In this document: one piece after another, positions 34,773-45,650 of the stretch
Layout: each line of letters begins with the position of its first letter
Position numbering within the stretch: the stretch's first letter is position 1
Source of the DNA: Heterohyrax brucei
Taxonomy: Eukaryota; Chordata; Mammalia; Hyracoidea; Procaviidae
Direction: 5' to 3'
DNA: 64,000 bases
Assembly (NCBI GenBank): GCA_028571685.1
Contig: CM053143.1
Location: forward strand, 156,296,329 to 156,360,328
The notes under the pieces: model-generated
Told to the model about the DNA's origin: nothing
Database searches by the model: none
Seen by the model: only the letters and a program-made list of their open reading frames with translations
Position numbers and translations under genes: made by a program

Positions 34773-36855
34773 CTCAGATATATTGTCTTTTAAATGTCTG
34801 TGTTCTTTAGAGGGAAAATTGACCCAGAACCTCATTCTAAGACCTCACCCTCCTCTGCCACCAGAGTGCTTTTTATGACTTCTCCAATTCCTTGACATTT
34901 CCTTCTCTGATCAGTGGCTTCCAGGCTACTGGTATGATGTCTTTCATTATTCAAAAGTTTTCTGTCGCTTGAATTGTGCTATGACATTGTCTTGATGTTA
35001 CTTAGAATCACTGCTGTGTTCTGCCTGTATTAGAAACATTTGCATGTGTTTCCGATGTTCTCAATAAACTATAAGCTCCTTAAATATTCTGCTTGGTTCA
35101 TTTATGTATCCAACAAAAACATGAAACATGACCTTAGCATGCAGTGAATGCCTGGCACATGCTAATCACATGGAATTTCTCCTCCTATTTATTCTGTTAG
35201 TCGTATACCACTATAATTTAGAATATTTTTGTTGATAATTGATGAAATCCAAAACCATGAGCTTGACCAGGAGACTGTATGGTAAATATACTGTGTGTGA
35301 ATCAATTCTGTTATTGAGCTGTATTTGCAATAAAGCAGTATTCACATCAAGGAAGAACATTTTATTAAAGGATTTCCCACAGCATTTTTCTTACTAGAAA
35401 GTGTTATTAAAGTACATTTATCTAATGAATAAAATCATTGTTATAAAACTTCACAACAGCAAAGATCTAAATTTCATGTAAATTTTTACAGGTCAGAAGA
35501 CAACTGTCACCTGAAGTGACAACCCTGTCATATAAATTTTGTTGAAGTAGAATTTGCATATTATAAATTTGAGCTAGAATTTATTTTGACATGAACAAGA
35601 AGTCAGAGTAACAAAGTACTCAAATAAGAAAAATGTTCTCTTCTATAGTAACTTAACCTACCAGGCACTTTCCATAACCTTTAAAAATAATTTTGCCCCC
35701 AGGAACTTGCTGATAGGTAATCAAACATAATTTGCCTTTTTCTCAATCTGTTCAAAGTTTATTGGTTAATGTTACCTAGCTGAATTTAATGACTGCCATT
35801 TATCATTTTGCAAGTGTGCAATTTATTCATCTATTGTGAGATTTACATTTATTGCAGAAAAGATTGATTGGAATTTCAAATTTCTAAAGCCTCAATTCTA
35901 TTTAGCTGCAATTGTGTAAAAAGCATGAGTCAACCTCTAAATAGAATCCATCTGTATTTATACTTTTACTGCACTTAGTGGGAGTTGGCTTTTTGGATTG
36001 GCTTCTGACAAGTGTTCGTTTCATTGGATGTAAAGACTGTGAGAGGAATGCATCCCACACTGTTACTTTAAGGTTAGAAAGCTTTCTGACCAATATTTTA
36101 TATTTTAGGAAAGGAACACCAATGTTAAAAGCTTCTGGAAGTCATAGCCAGTTTCAGTACTAAACAAAGTTGTGATAGCATGTATCAACTTTAGAAAGGA
36201 CTGATTAATGAAGGAAATATGTAATTAGTCCAAATGTTTGTGAAGGTAGAAATTTACCATTTGGGAGATTGTTATGCAAATGTCAATGGTGACAAAATAC
36301 TTTGGGCATATTTGCACAAACTTCTCATGAGGATTTTGTGTATTTACAGGAATAAACACGTATAAAGCTGTGGATAAGCAGCTCCATGTGGTACACCTTC
36401 AAAGATCACATCTATATCTGTGCATAGGAAAAGCCACAAGAAATTATTCATGACAGAAGCCTCTGGGGTCACTGAAGAGCGTGATTTGTAGTTCATGTCT
36501 TTGTGCATCTCACACTCTTGTTTGCTGTTTCCATGCCCTTTATGTATTTCTCAAGCTCACAAGCAGTTGTCAACTCTTGGAAAGCTAGAAATATGGTTTT
36601 TATTGCTTTCTGTGTCTCCCATATGGTTGTAGATAGGAGGCATTTTTGCCTTAATGGATTTTGGGAGTCATGCCATCATTTGACAATTATTCTTGGGAGA
36701 CTTCTAAAGAAACGGGAGGGAGTATGACTCCTACCATTTCTTACTCTCAAGGAAATTATCTTGAGGAGACTAAAGGAAGCAACAGTATAAAGCCAGATAA
36801 ACGTTCTAATAGGAAGGTAGTGTCCTTCTCGAACAAGCACATAATGTGGGTAGAG
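34773..36855. other. Longest repeat-free block; two octamer motifs
   Basis: 2.1 kb without any repeat I recognise. The octamer ATGCAAAT occurs at 36274-36281 and its complement ATTTGCAT at 35552-35559. Such motifs bind POU factors, but two in 2 kb of AT-rich DNA may be chance. Frames up to 63 codons only in the core. Confidence 0.4.
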
Positions 36856-37023
36856 AAAACCAAAACTAAACACCCTGCTGTTAAGTTGACTCCAACTCAG
36901 CAATCCTATAGAACACAGTAGAACTGACTCATAGAGTTTCCAAGGAGTACCTGACAAATTTGAACTGATGACCTTTTTCATTGTTAGCTGTAGCACATAA
37001 CCACTATGCCTTCAAAGTTTCCA
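36856..37023 (-). mobile_element. AfroSINE
   Basis: 'aaaccaaaactaaacaccct' (tail complement), 'ttgactccaactcagcaatc', 'agagtttccaaggagtacct', the B box complement 'aatttgaactgatgacc', and the head 'cactatgccttcaaagtttc'. Full length. Confidence 0.9.
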
Positions 37024-37214
37024 CTGTAGCTAGACAGAGAGGTTTAAGTCAAGAATCCAGAAGAAGCACACATTGATCTGAAGGCCAAAGGAGAAAAGTA
37101 AAAAGAATTCTAAGTCACATTTGTAGAGACCCCAGACAGAGGTAAGACCACATCTGTCTTGAAATGCATGGGGGAAAAATAAGAAGTTCATCCTATTAGA
37201 CAGTAAATCAATCT

Positions 37215-37418
37215 AAATCCATGGTTGTGAAGTCATTTTCAACTATTGGCAAATCCTGTGTGTGAGTGTAGAACTGAACATCACAGAATTTTCAACAGTT
37301 GTAATTTTACCAAAGTAATTTGTCATGCCTTTCACCTGCACTGCTGTTACATGGGTTTGAACTATCAACCTTTTTGGTTAGTAGCCACGTGCAAGGTGTC
37401 TGTGCTACCGAGAGCCTC
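37215..37418 (-). mobile_element. AfroSINE, long variant
   Basis: Antisense 'agtcattttcaactattggc', then 'ggtttgaactatcaaccttt' and 'gctaccgagagcctc'. The middle contains the longer module. About 200 bp, strongly diverged. Confidence 0.78.
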
Positions 37419-37426
37419 TATTGGAG

Positions 37427-38115
37427 AGCTGTTGTTAGGTGCCATCAAGTTGGTTCCAACTCATAGCAACACAACGTACAGCAGAATGGAACACTGCCCA
37501 ACCCTGAACCATGCCCACAGTTGTTGCTATGCTTGAGCCCATTGGAACAACCACTGCGTCAATCCATTTTTTGAGGGTCTTTCTCTCTTTCAGTGATCTT
37601 CTATTTTACCACATGATGGCCTTTTCCAGGGACTGATCACTCCTGACAACATGTCTAAGGTATGTAAGGTATAGTCTCACTATCGTTGCTTGTAAGGAGC
37701 ACTCTTGATTGTACTCTTCTAAGCCAGGTCGTTTCCTTCCTTTGATAGTCAGTGGTACATTCACTATTCTTCCTGAACACTGCAGTTCTAAGAAGTCAAT
37801 TATTCTTCTGCATATGATGTGATTGAAAATACTAAGGCTTGGATCCCGGGCACCATAGTCTTCAAGATTACATCTTTGCTTTTCAACACTTTAAAGAGGT
37901 CTTTTGCAGCCAATTTTCCCAGGGCAATGAATCATTCGATTTCTGGTTGGCTCCTTTCATGGGAGGTGACTGTGGATCCAAGTAAAATGAAATCCTTAAC
38001 AACCTCAATCTTTTCTCCATTTATCAAGATGTTGCTCTTTGATCCAGTTGTAAGAATTGTTTTCTTGGTGTTGAGGTATGGTCCATACTGAAGGCTGTGA
38101 TCTTTGACAAATTAA
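37427..38115 (-). mobile_element. RTE LINE copy I, 3' 0.7 kb
   Basis: 'ttgttaggtgccatcaagtt' marks the tail, and the text runs to 'aaggctgtgatctttgacaa'. Frame 37819-38091 is an antisense open frame; the true coding strand is minus. 5'-truncated. Confidence 0.92.
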
Positions 38116-38130
38116 TTACACTTTATTGAT

Positions 38131-38296
38131 GATGGAAACCCTGGTGGCAAAGCATTTAAGAGCTATGTCTGCTAACCGAAAGATCAGTGGTTCTAATCCA
38201 CCCGTCTTTCCCCAGAAACTCTATGGGGCAGTTGTACTCTGTCTTTATAGGGTTGCTATGAATTGGAATCAACTCAACAGCAAAAGGCTATGGGGT
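38131..38296 (+). mobile_element. AfroSINE
   Basis: 'ggaaaccctggtggcaaagc', 'agatcagtggttctaatcca', 'aactctatggggcagttgta', 'tatgaattggaatcaactca'. It lies just past RTE copy I. Confidence 0.92.
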
Positions 38297-38404
38297 ATTG
38301 ATGATACATCAAATACATCAATAAGAGAAGGTCAAGTATATTAAATGGCACCACTAAATAGCTATTTTCTTATTTCATGTTTTACCTTTGCATAGGTAAT
38401 GAAG

Positions 38405-38608
38405 GAGATTTGGTGGTGTAGTGGCTAAGTGTTTAGCTGCTAACCAAAAGGCTGGTAGTTTGAACCCACCCAGAAGCTCTGCGGGAGACAGACATTCCAA
38501 TCTGTTTCTGTAAAGATTATAGCCAAGAAAACTCTATGAGGCCATTGTTCTCTATTACATGGGGTCAATATCAGTTAGAATTGAATCAATGTCAACTAAT
38601 AACAACAA
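38405..38608 (+). mobile_element. AfroSINE, long variant with RTE-like tail
   Basis: Head 'tggtggtgtagtggctaagt', B box 'ggtagtttgaacccaccc', a middle module 'gcgggagacagacattccaa..tttctgtaaagattatagcc', then the 3' end 'tgtcaactaataacaacaag'. The tail resembles the RTE tail rather than the usual 'gggtttggttt'. Confidence 0.85.
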
Positions 38609-38789
38609 GTGCTTGTAGATATCAGAACTTACTTTGACAGATAATAAACACCAGCAAGAAAACTCTTTGAATCCATTGGCAGGTAAAGTACAGCCTTCTG
38701 TATTTGCTACTTCATCTATTCTTTCTGTGAAATGCTCATATGTTAGGCAGTGTCTAGACAGAAATACAAAAAGCACTCTAAGAATTTTA

Positions 38790-39440
38790 AGAAGAGGTAA
38801 TCTGTAGATATAAACCACACTGAGATACCTCTTATACGCACTATGAGAGCTACAGTCAAAACACAGACAACAAGTTTTGTCAAGATTATGGAGAAACAAG
38901 AACTCTCATACCATTGCTGGGAATATAAAATGGTGCAGACAGTTTGGAAAGCAAGTCAGAAACTCCTCAAAAAGTTAAACAAAGTGTTACCCTATGACCC
39001 AACAATTCCATTCTTAGGTATATACTTCAATAAGTTGAAATAGTGTGTCCATACAGAAAATTGTACATAAATGTAGCATTAATTACAATAATCCAAAAGT
39101 GAGACCAACCCAAATGTCCATCAGGTTGGTGAAGAGATAAATAAGATGTGTCAAATCCATGCAGTTGAATATTATTCAGCTAAAGGCCAATATATACTAC
39201 AATAAAGATGAACTTTGAAAATATTTCACTATGTGAAGAAAGCAAGATATAAATGGCTACATTTACTTGGAATATTGGGAAAAGGCAAATAGTGACTGAA
39301 AGTAAGTTAGCAATTACCAGAGGCTGGGGAGAAAGACTAATGAGAAGTGAGTGCTGATACGAGAATTATTGTTAAGGAGATTAAAATGTTCTGGAATTAT
39401 ACAATGGAATATTCTTAAGCAAACTAAATTACATACTATA
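38790..39440 (+). mobile_element. Old L1 3' end (copy D)
   Basis: Frame 38843-39043 reads as the ORF2 C-terminus ('CWEYKMVQTVWKASQKLL', 'LPYDPTIPFLGIYFNKLK'). It is followed by 'gaccaacccaaatgtccatc' and 'ttgaatattattcagctaaa', typical of old L1M 3' regions. 5'-truncated, no clear tail. Confidence 0.82.
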
Positions 39441-40779
39441 AAAAGGTGAGCTCTGTGACATGATTACATTTCAGTAAGATGTTTAATTTAAGTGACTTCC
39501 TACTAATTTTTTCCTATTTTGTTGAGTACTTGTGCCAAATATGGTTTTCTTTGTTCCTACCCAGATTATTCTCTGTCACTTATTTAACATAGCTCTCAAT
39601 TTCCTTTGCTTTTAGTGCGATTTATGTAAATCTCTTGAGGACTGGGTTGGTGTCATTCCACCCTGACAGAGGCCCAGCCTGGGTTTTGAACTACAGCAAA
39701 TCGAACTACCTTTCATGTGCCATATGCTCACTGCATTGAGTTCCACCCGAATTTTATGCTGACTCCATGTTTAGCTGCTACCAGACTCGGCAAGAAGTTA
39801 TTTACTCCCGCAGTGCCTGATTTGGTCTAATTTGTTCTTTTTTCTAGTGAAATTCTGTGTTGGTTTTTATACTTAAAACCATATAAGGATTTACTTTATT
39901 TGGTAGTCTTTTGATGTCTTTTTGGTTTAATATTTGAATATTTGTGTTTGGCTGGCTATCTTGACTAGAATGTAATTTCCTAAGGGTGGGAACCTTACAT
40001 GTGGCAAGGCTGCAAGGCACAAAGTAGTGCTCATAATGTTTATGAATTAGTTAATACATGATCTGTTTAAACATTTTACCTATTACTGTATTTTGATTAG
40101 ACATTGTTTTGTATGTTTAAATACCTCTCAGTACCTTGACAGTTAATGTCATTAGACATGTCTTCTTAAATGTCATAGTACCTTTGTTACTATAGTGACT
40201 ACTTATTACAAAAGGGTTGATCTTAGAAGAAAATTGTATAAAATTTATTTTTATTACATTATTCTTATTAATCATATTTTATCTGTAACCAATTTCAATA
40301 TTCCAGTCTTGTAAATTTATATGACAGAATCCTCAATAGCAATTCTGAGTTTATTTTCATCACTCAAATATGTTTCATTATCAGATAATTTAAAACATCT
40401 CTTATCAAAAGGATCTCATGGAATTCTGATTGCTTTATGTAAACTCAAACTGATTTTCATAAATATTCTGGGATGTATGAGAGTATTTCTTACTTCCATA
40501 ATGTAATAAATTTGTACTCTAACAAAGCCCTCAATATTTTTTTATGATGCTTATATAACTAGTTGTGCAATGTGGGATGAGTCTATCTTCATACAACCTC
40601 ATTATGACTATCATAAAAATCTTTAAAGTCTTTGTAAGTTTTACAATTTTACCACTTTAGTATCTATGCTACAAAATGATGCTACACAGAAAAAAATAAG
40701 AAAGGCTATTTCCATTGATCGCAGGACGGAAGATGTTTATTAAACGTCTCTGGTTTTAAGTTGGACCAACAACATAGCT
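39441..40779. other. Repeat-poor AT-rich DNA
   Basis: 1.3 kb without recognised repeats or coding features. Confidence 0.4.
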
Positions 40780-40927
40780 AATGTGAAACAGTAAGATACA
40801 GAAGCCGGATTTAAACCTCACTTCTACTACTTACTAACTTTGCAAGCTGAGCCAAAATACTTAATCTCACAATAACTCAGTCTCTTGAGCTATCAAACAG
40901 AGTGATAATAATACCTATTTCCAAGAA
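40780..40927 (+). mobile_element. MIR
   Basis: Clear MIR order: 'ggatttaaacctcacttcta', 'cttactaactttgcaagctg', 'aatacttaatctcacaataa', 'gataataatacctatttcc'. It abuts the tail of RTE copy J. Confidence 0.85.
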
Positions 40928-41448
40928 TTGTTGTTAGGTGCCACTGAGTTGGTTCCAACTCATAGTGATGCCAGGTACAACAATAAAACACTTCCTGTTT
41001 TCGTACCACCCTCATGATCCTTACTCTTGTTTGAGCCCATTCTTGCAACCTCTATATCAGTCCTTCTCTTTGAGAGGCTTCCTCTTTTTCACTGATCTTT
41101 CCTTTAACAAATGTGATACTCTTCTCCAGAAAAGGTGGCCGAAGTACTTAAGAGGAAGTCTCGTTATCTTTGCTTCTAAGACACATTCAGGCTGTATTTT
41201 TCCCAGGGCACATCTGTCTGTTCTTCTGGCCATCCATGGCACATTAAGTATTCTTTGATAACATTGTAATTTGAAGGCATCATCCTTTTGTCTTTTCTTA
41301 TTCATTGTCCAGCTTTCACATGCATGTGGGGTGGCTGAATATACCATGGCCTGGGTCAGGTGAAACTTCATCCTCCAAGTGAATTTTTGTTTTTTAACAT
41401 TTTAAAGAGGTCCTTTGCAGCAGATTTACCCACTGCCATATGTTGGTT

Positions 41449-41610
41449 GGGAAACTCTGGTGGCATAGTGGGTTACGTGCTACATGTGCTAATGAAAAGA
41501 TCAGCAGCTCAAATCCACTAGGTCTCCTTTGAAACTCTATTGGGCAGTTCTACTCTGACCTCTAGGGTTGCCATGAGTTGGACATGCGATGACAGTGGAT
41601 TTTTGGTTTT
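41449..41610 (+). mobile_element. AfroSINE inside RTE copy J
   Basis: 'gggaaactctggtggcatag', 'agatcagcagctcaaatcca', 'actctattgggcagttctac', tail 'ggatttttggttt'. It interrupts the RTE between 'cactgccatatgttggtt' and 'gattgacggctgcttccac'. Confidence 0.92.
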
Positions 41611-42330
41611 ATACGTGGATTGATTGACGGCTGCTTCCACTGGTGTTGAATGCAGGTTCAAATAAAATAGAATCCTTGGCAATTTCAGTATTTTCACCAT
41701 TTATCATGTTGTTGCTTATCAGTCTGGTAGTGAAGATTTTTGTTTCATTTATCTTGAGTTGTAATGCATACTAAAGGCTGTGGTCTTTGTTCTTCATCAT
41801 GTAGCACTTTAAGTCCTCCCCTCTTTTAGCAAGCAATGGTTGTGTCATCTGCATAGCACAGGTTGTTAATGAGCCTTCCTCCAATCCTGATGCTGTGTTC
41901 TTCTTCTTCTTCATATAGTACAGCTTCTCAGAGTATTTGCTAAGCATGCGCATTGAATAAGCGTTCTGAAAGGATACAACCCACAACTTTCCTGGTGGCA
42001 TCCTATTGTTCTTTTCAAACAATTGCCTCTTGGTTTATGTACAGCTTCTACTTGGATATAATTATGTGTTCTGGAATTCCAATTCATTTACATAGTCAAC
42101 AAAAATACGTAAGTGTCTTTCGTATACTCTGCTTTCCATAAAGAGCCATCTGACATTAGCAATAGTATTCTTATTTCCATGTTCTCTTCTGAATCTGGTT
42201 TGAATTTCTGGTAATTCCTTGTTGATGCAATAATTTTTAATTATCTTCAACAACACATTACTGACATTGTTTGATAATTTCCATGTTCTGTTGGATCATC
42301 ATTCTTTGGAATGGCCTCATGTATGGATGT

Positions 42331-42848
42331 TGTTTCAGTCAGCTAGTGCTACTCTAACAGAGATACCACTGAGTGGATGGCTTTAACAAAGGAAAGTTTA
42401 TTCTTACACAGTCCGGTAGGCTACAAGTCCAAATTCAGGATGTCCGCTCCAGGGGAAGGCTTTTCCCCTTGTCAGCTCTGGAGGAAAGTCCGGTATTACA
42501 TCAGTCTTTGTTCAGGGAGCATCTTGGTGCAGGAACCTCAGGTCTGAAGGATGCACTCTTCTCTCAGTGCTGCTTTCTTGATGGTTCCCAATTCTCTGCT
42601 TGCTTCCCTTTCCTTTTATCTCTTGTAGGATGAAAGGATTAAGGGTGGTGCAAGCCATACTCCAGGGATACTCCCTTTACAGTGGAGCAGGGAGGTGATC
42701 CTTTGAAGGAATTTGCAGTCCCACCCTAATCCTTCAACATACAGCACAGGAAAATCACAAAATGGAGGACAGTCATAGAATACAGGGTATCATGGCCCAG
42801 CCACATGGCTACACATATTTTTGGGGGGACACAATTCAATTGATGACA
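42331..42848 (-). mobile_element. Solo LTR, MaLR-like family, copy 3
   Basis: 518 bp, TGTTTCAG to ATGACA on the plus strand (complement of TGTCAT...AAACA). TSD gatgt at 42326-42330 and 42849-42853, perfect. The complement of AATAAA lies at 42397-42402. Inserted in RTE copy J. Confidence 0.92.
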
Positions 42849-43098
42849 GATGTCTTGAAGTCAGTTGGCCAGGTAGCTAGCTCTCTTTCAAATTTCTTAC
42901 ACTGACAAGTGTGATTACTTCTAATGTTGCATGCCTTTGTTGAAACATCTATATTGGTATTCTGTCAATTCCTGAAGTCTTCATTTGTGCCAGTGCCTTC
43001 AGTGAAGTTTGGAGTTCTTCATTCAATACAATTGCTTCTTAATCATATGCTACTTCCTGAGATGTCTCAAGATTGATCAGTTCTTTCTGACACATTTT

Positions 43099-43268
43099 GG
43101 AAATCCTGGTTGCATATGGTTAGGTACTACGGCTACTACTCAAAAGGCTGGCAGTCGGAATCTACCAGGTGCTCCTTGGAAACTCTATGGGGCAGTTCCA
43201 CTCTGTTCTATAGGGTCCCTATGTGTCAGAACAGACTTGATGGCAGTGGAATTTTTTTTTTTTGGTTT
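43099..43268 (+). mobile_element. AfroSINE inside RTE copy J
   Basis: 'ggaaatcctggttgcatatg', B box 'ggctggcagtcggaatctac', 'tccttggaaactctatgggg', 3' end 'gacttgatggcagtgg' and T-rich tail. Well preserved. Confidence 0.93.
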
Positions 43269-43745
43269 AACTTTTTGTATTCCTTCTATCTGCTTTTGAT
43301 GCTTCCTGCATCATTTAATATTTTGCCCTTAGAATTCTTCACTATTGCAAACTGAAACTTGACTTTTTTGCTTCGAGTTTTTTCATCTTGAAAAATGTTG
43401 AGCACGGTCTTCTTTTCTGGTTTCCTAACTCCGAGCCCTTGTACATTTCATTATAGTAATTTATTTAATCTTCTCAACCCACCATTTGAAATCTCCTATA
43501 TAACTTTTTTATTTCATCATTTCTTCCATTCGTTTTAGCTACTCTGTTTTCAAGAGCAAACTTCAGTCTCTCTTCTGACATCCATTTTGGTCTTCTCTTT
43601 CTTTTCTGTCTCTTTAGCAACTTTTGCTTCTTATATTATGTCCTTGATGTCATCCTCCTACACATCTTGTTTTTGGTCATTAATGGTCAATGGATCAAAT
43701 TTATTGCTGAGATAGTTTTAAATTCATGGAGGAAATATTCAAGGT

Positions 43746-44137
43746 GCTGGACAATAAATAAAGACCAAAGAAGAATTGATTCATTTGAATTATAGTGTTG
43801 GCTGAGAATATTGACTATACTGCAGAAGAAATAAATTCGTCTTGGAAGAAGTATGACCATAGTGCTCCTGGGAAGAAAGGATGGCAATACTTTGTCTTAT
43901 GTATTTTGGACATCTTATTAGGAGAGACTGATCCCTGGGAAAGGACATCGTGCTTGTTAAAGTAAGACAGTGAAAAAGAAGAAGATTCTTGATGAGATGG
44001 GTTGACACATTGGCTGCAACAGCAGGCTCAAGTATAGAAACAATTGTGAGAATGGTATAGAATTGGGTGGGTTTTTGTTTTGTGGTACATTGGGCCACTA
44101 AAAGTTCAAACTGACTGGATAACGTCTAACAACATAG
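43746..44137 (+). mobile_element. RTE LINE copy K, 3' fragment inside copy J
   Basis: A 392-bp sense RTE 3' end ('ctggacaataaataaagacc' to 'aacgtctaacaacatag') inserted in opposite orientation into copy J. TSD tcaaggt, 43739-43745 and 44138-44144, perfect over 7 bp. 5'-truncated, as expected for target-primed integration. Confidence 0.93.
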
Positions 44138-45278
44138 TCAAGGTCATACTTTGGACCTCGTATTCTTATTTTAATTTTATTCAGCTTCAACTTAAACTTG
44201 CATATGACCATTTGATGGTTTGTTCTGCTGTTGGCCCTGGCCTTGTTTTGACTGATGATTTTGAACCCCACTATTGTTTCTTTGCACAAATGTAGTCAGT
44301 TTGTTTCCTGTGTTTTCTATCTGATGAAGCCCATGTGTATAGTAACTATTTGTGCTGTTTCAAAAGGCATTTCTAATGAATAGATAACTGGTCTTATAAA
44401 ATTCTATCATATAGTCATAGGCATTATTTCCATCATCATGGCCATATTTTCCAGCTACTGATCTTGCTTTTTTATTTCTAACTTCCAGATTCCAATCATC
44501 AGAAATTTTCAATGTATCCTGACTGCATTTTTGATCAATTTCAGATTCTTCATCAATGACTTTCGTGGTTTGGCAAAATTTGAATAATTCCTGTATTAAC
44601 TAGCCTTCCATATAGTCATATGGATATTATGCTTTCGTGGACAGGATTGTACTTTGGGATAGATCTTAAAGTGTTCTTTTAGAAGTTGAATGCAATGTGT
44701 TTCTTCTTGAGGATATCATTCCTTGCATAGCAGACCATAAGATTGTCCGGTTAAGAATGGCCAGTGTACCAGTCCATTTCAGCTCACTGATGCCTATGAC
44801 ACTGATCTTCATGTGTTCCATCTTCTGATTTTCCCAGATTCATACTGTACACAATCCATATTCAGATTATTAATGGCTGTTTTCAGTCATTTCATTTTGA
44901 GTCATGTCACATGAGCAATTGAAGGTTCTGAGAGCTTTACTCCATCCACATCATTGAGATGAACTCTGCTTTCCCATAGTCATATCTGCATTGTCTTCCA
45001 ACATGAGGGACTCATCTTTTGGCACTATATCAGAAAGTGTTCCACTGCTATTCAGGAAGTTTTCACTGGCCTTTTTTTTTTTTTTCAAAGAAGTAAATCC
45101 CCAGGTCCTTCTTCTCACTCCGCCTTAGTCTGGAAGCTCTGCTGAAACCTGTCCATCACAGGTGACCCTGCTGATGTTTGAAACACGGGTATCATAACTT
45201 CTAGTATCACAGCAATGTGCAAGCTCCCGCTGTCAGACAAGCTGACAGACAACTGGTGCGAAGTGTTATGCTGTGGCT

Positions 45279-45310
45279 GCCAAAAAGCCAAGTGCCGTCG
45301 AGTCGGATCC
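45279..45310 (-). mobile_element. AfroSINE 3' scrap
   Basis: 'gccaagtgccgtcgagtcgg' is the complement of the SINE 3' end with its CpG sites still intact. The rest of the element is absent. Confidence 0.5.
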
Positions 45311-45489
45311 TAGGAATGATTTAGTATGTATACAGGGGTAGGACAATTCCTGGGACTTGACAAGGGTCGTACAAATGTTAACTGTTTCTTGTATCGTTCT
45401 AAAATGAATTTCATGACTTATCTGTTTAGAATTCCTCAGTGCCTTTCTAATACCCTTCAAATAAACCATCCAAATTTTTTTATCATGGC

Positions 45490-45580
45490 CCACTTGGCCC
45501 TGTAGTACCTGCCCCTTGCCTACCTCTAAACTCTTACCACTCTTTCTTAGCCTGTTCTAAGCAATCACTCTGCCTTAGAG
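45490..45580. mobile_element. Possible L2 fragment
   Basis: 'cttggccctgtagtacctgc' followed by 'cttgcctacctctaaactct' resembles a stretch common in old L2 repeats. Short and diverged. Confidence 0.4.
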
Positions 45581-45598
45581 AGTGACTCAGGATCAGTT

Positions 45599-45650
45599 CA
45601 CGGGGTTTCCATGAGCTGGAATGGAATCAGTGGCAACTGGTTTGGAGGCC
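45599..45650 (+). mobile_element. AfroSINE 3' fragment
   Basis: 'ggggtttccatgagctggaa' and 'gaatcagtggcaactggttt' are the 3' end only. Confidence 0.6.

Larger units (their letters stand above)
40928..45258 (-). mobile_element. RTE LINE copy J, near full span with four insertions
   Basis: An antisense RTE from the tail ('ttgttgttaggtgccactga') to the 5' terminus ('caagctgacagacaactggt', about 45258). Removing a SINE (41449-41610), a solo LTR (42331-42848), another SINE (43099-43268) and an RTE fragment (43746-44137) leaves about 3.1 kb, the expected full length. The RT active-site box YADD is preserved at 41844-41855, followed by a one-base shift ('CYADDTT' then out of frame). Endonuclease-coding text lies at about 44300-44800 but is broken. 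Confidence 0.93.
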
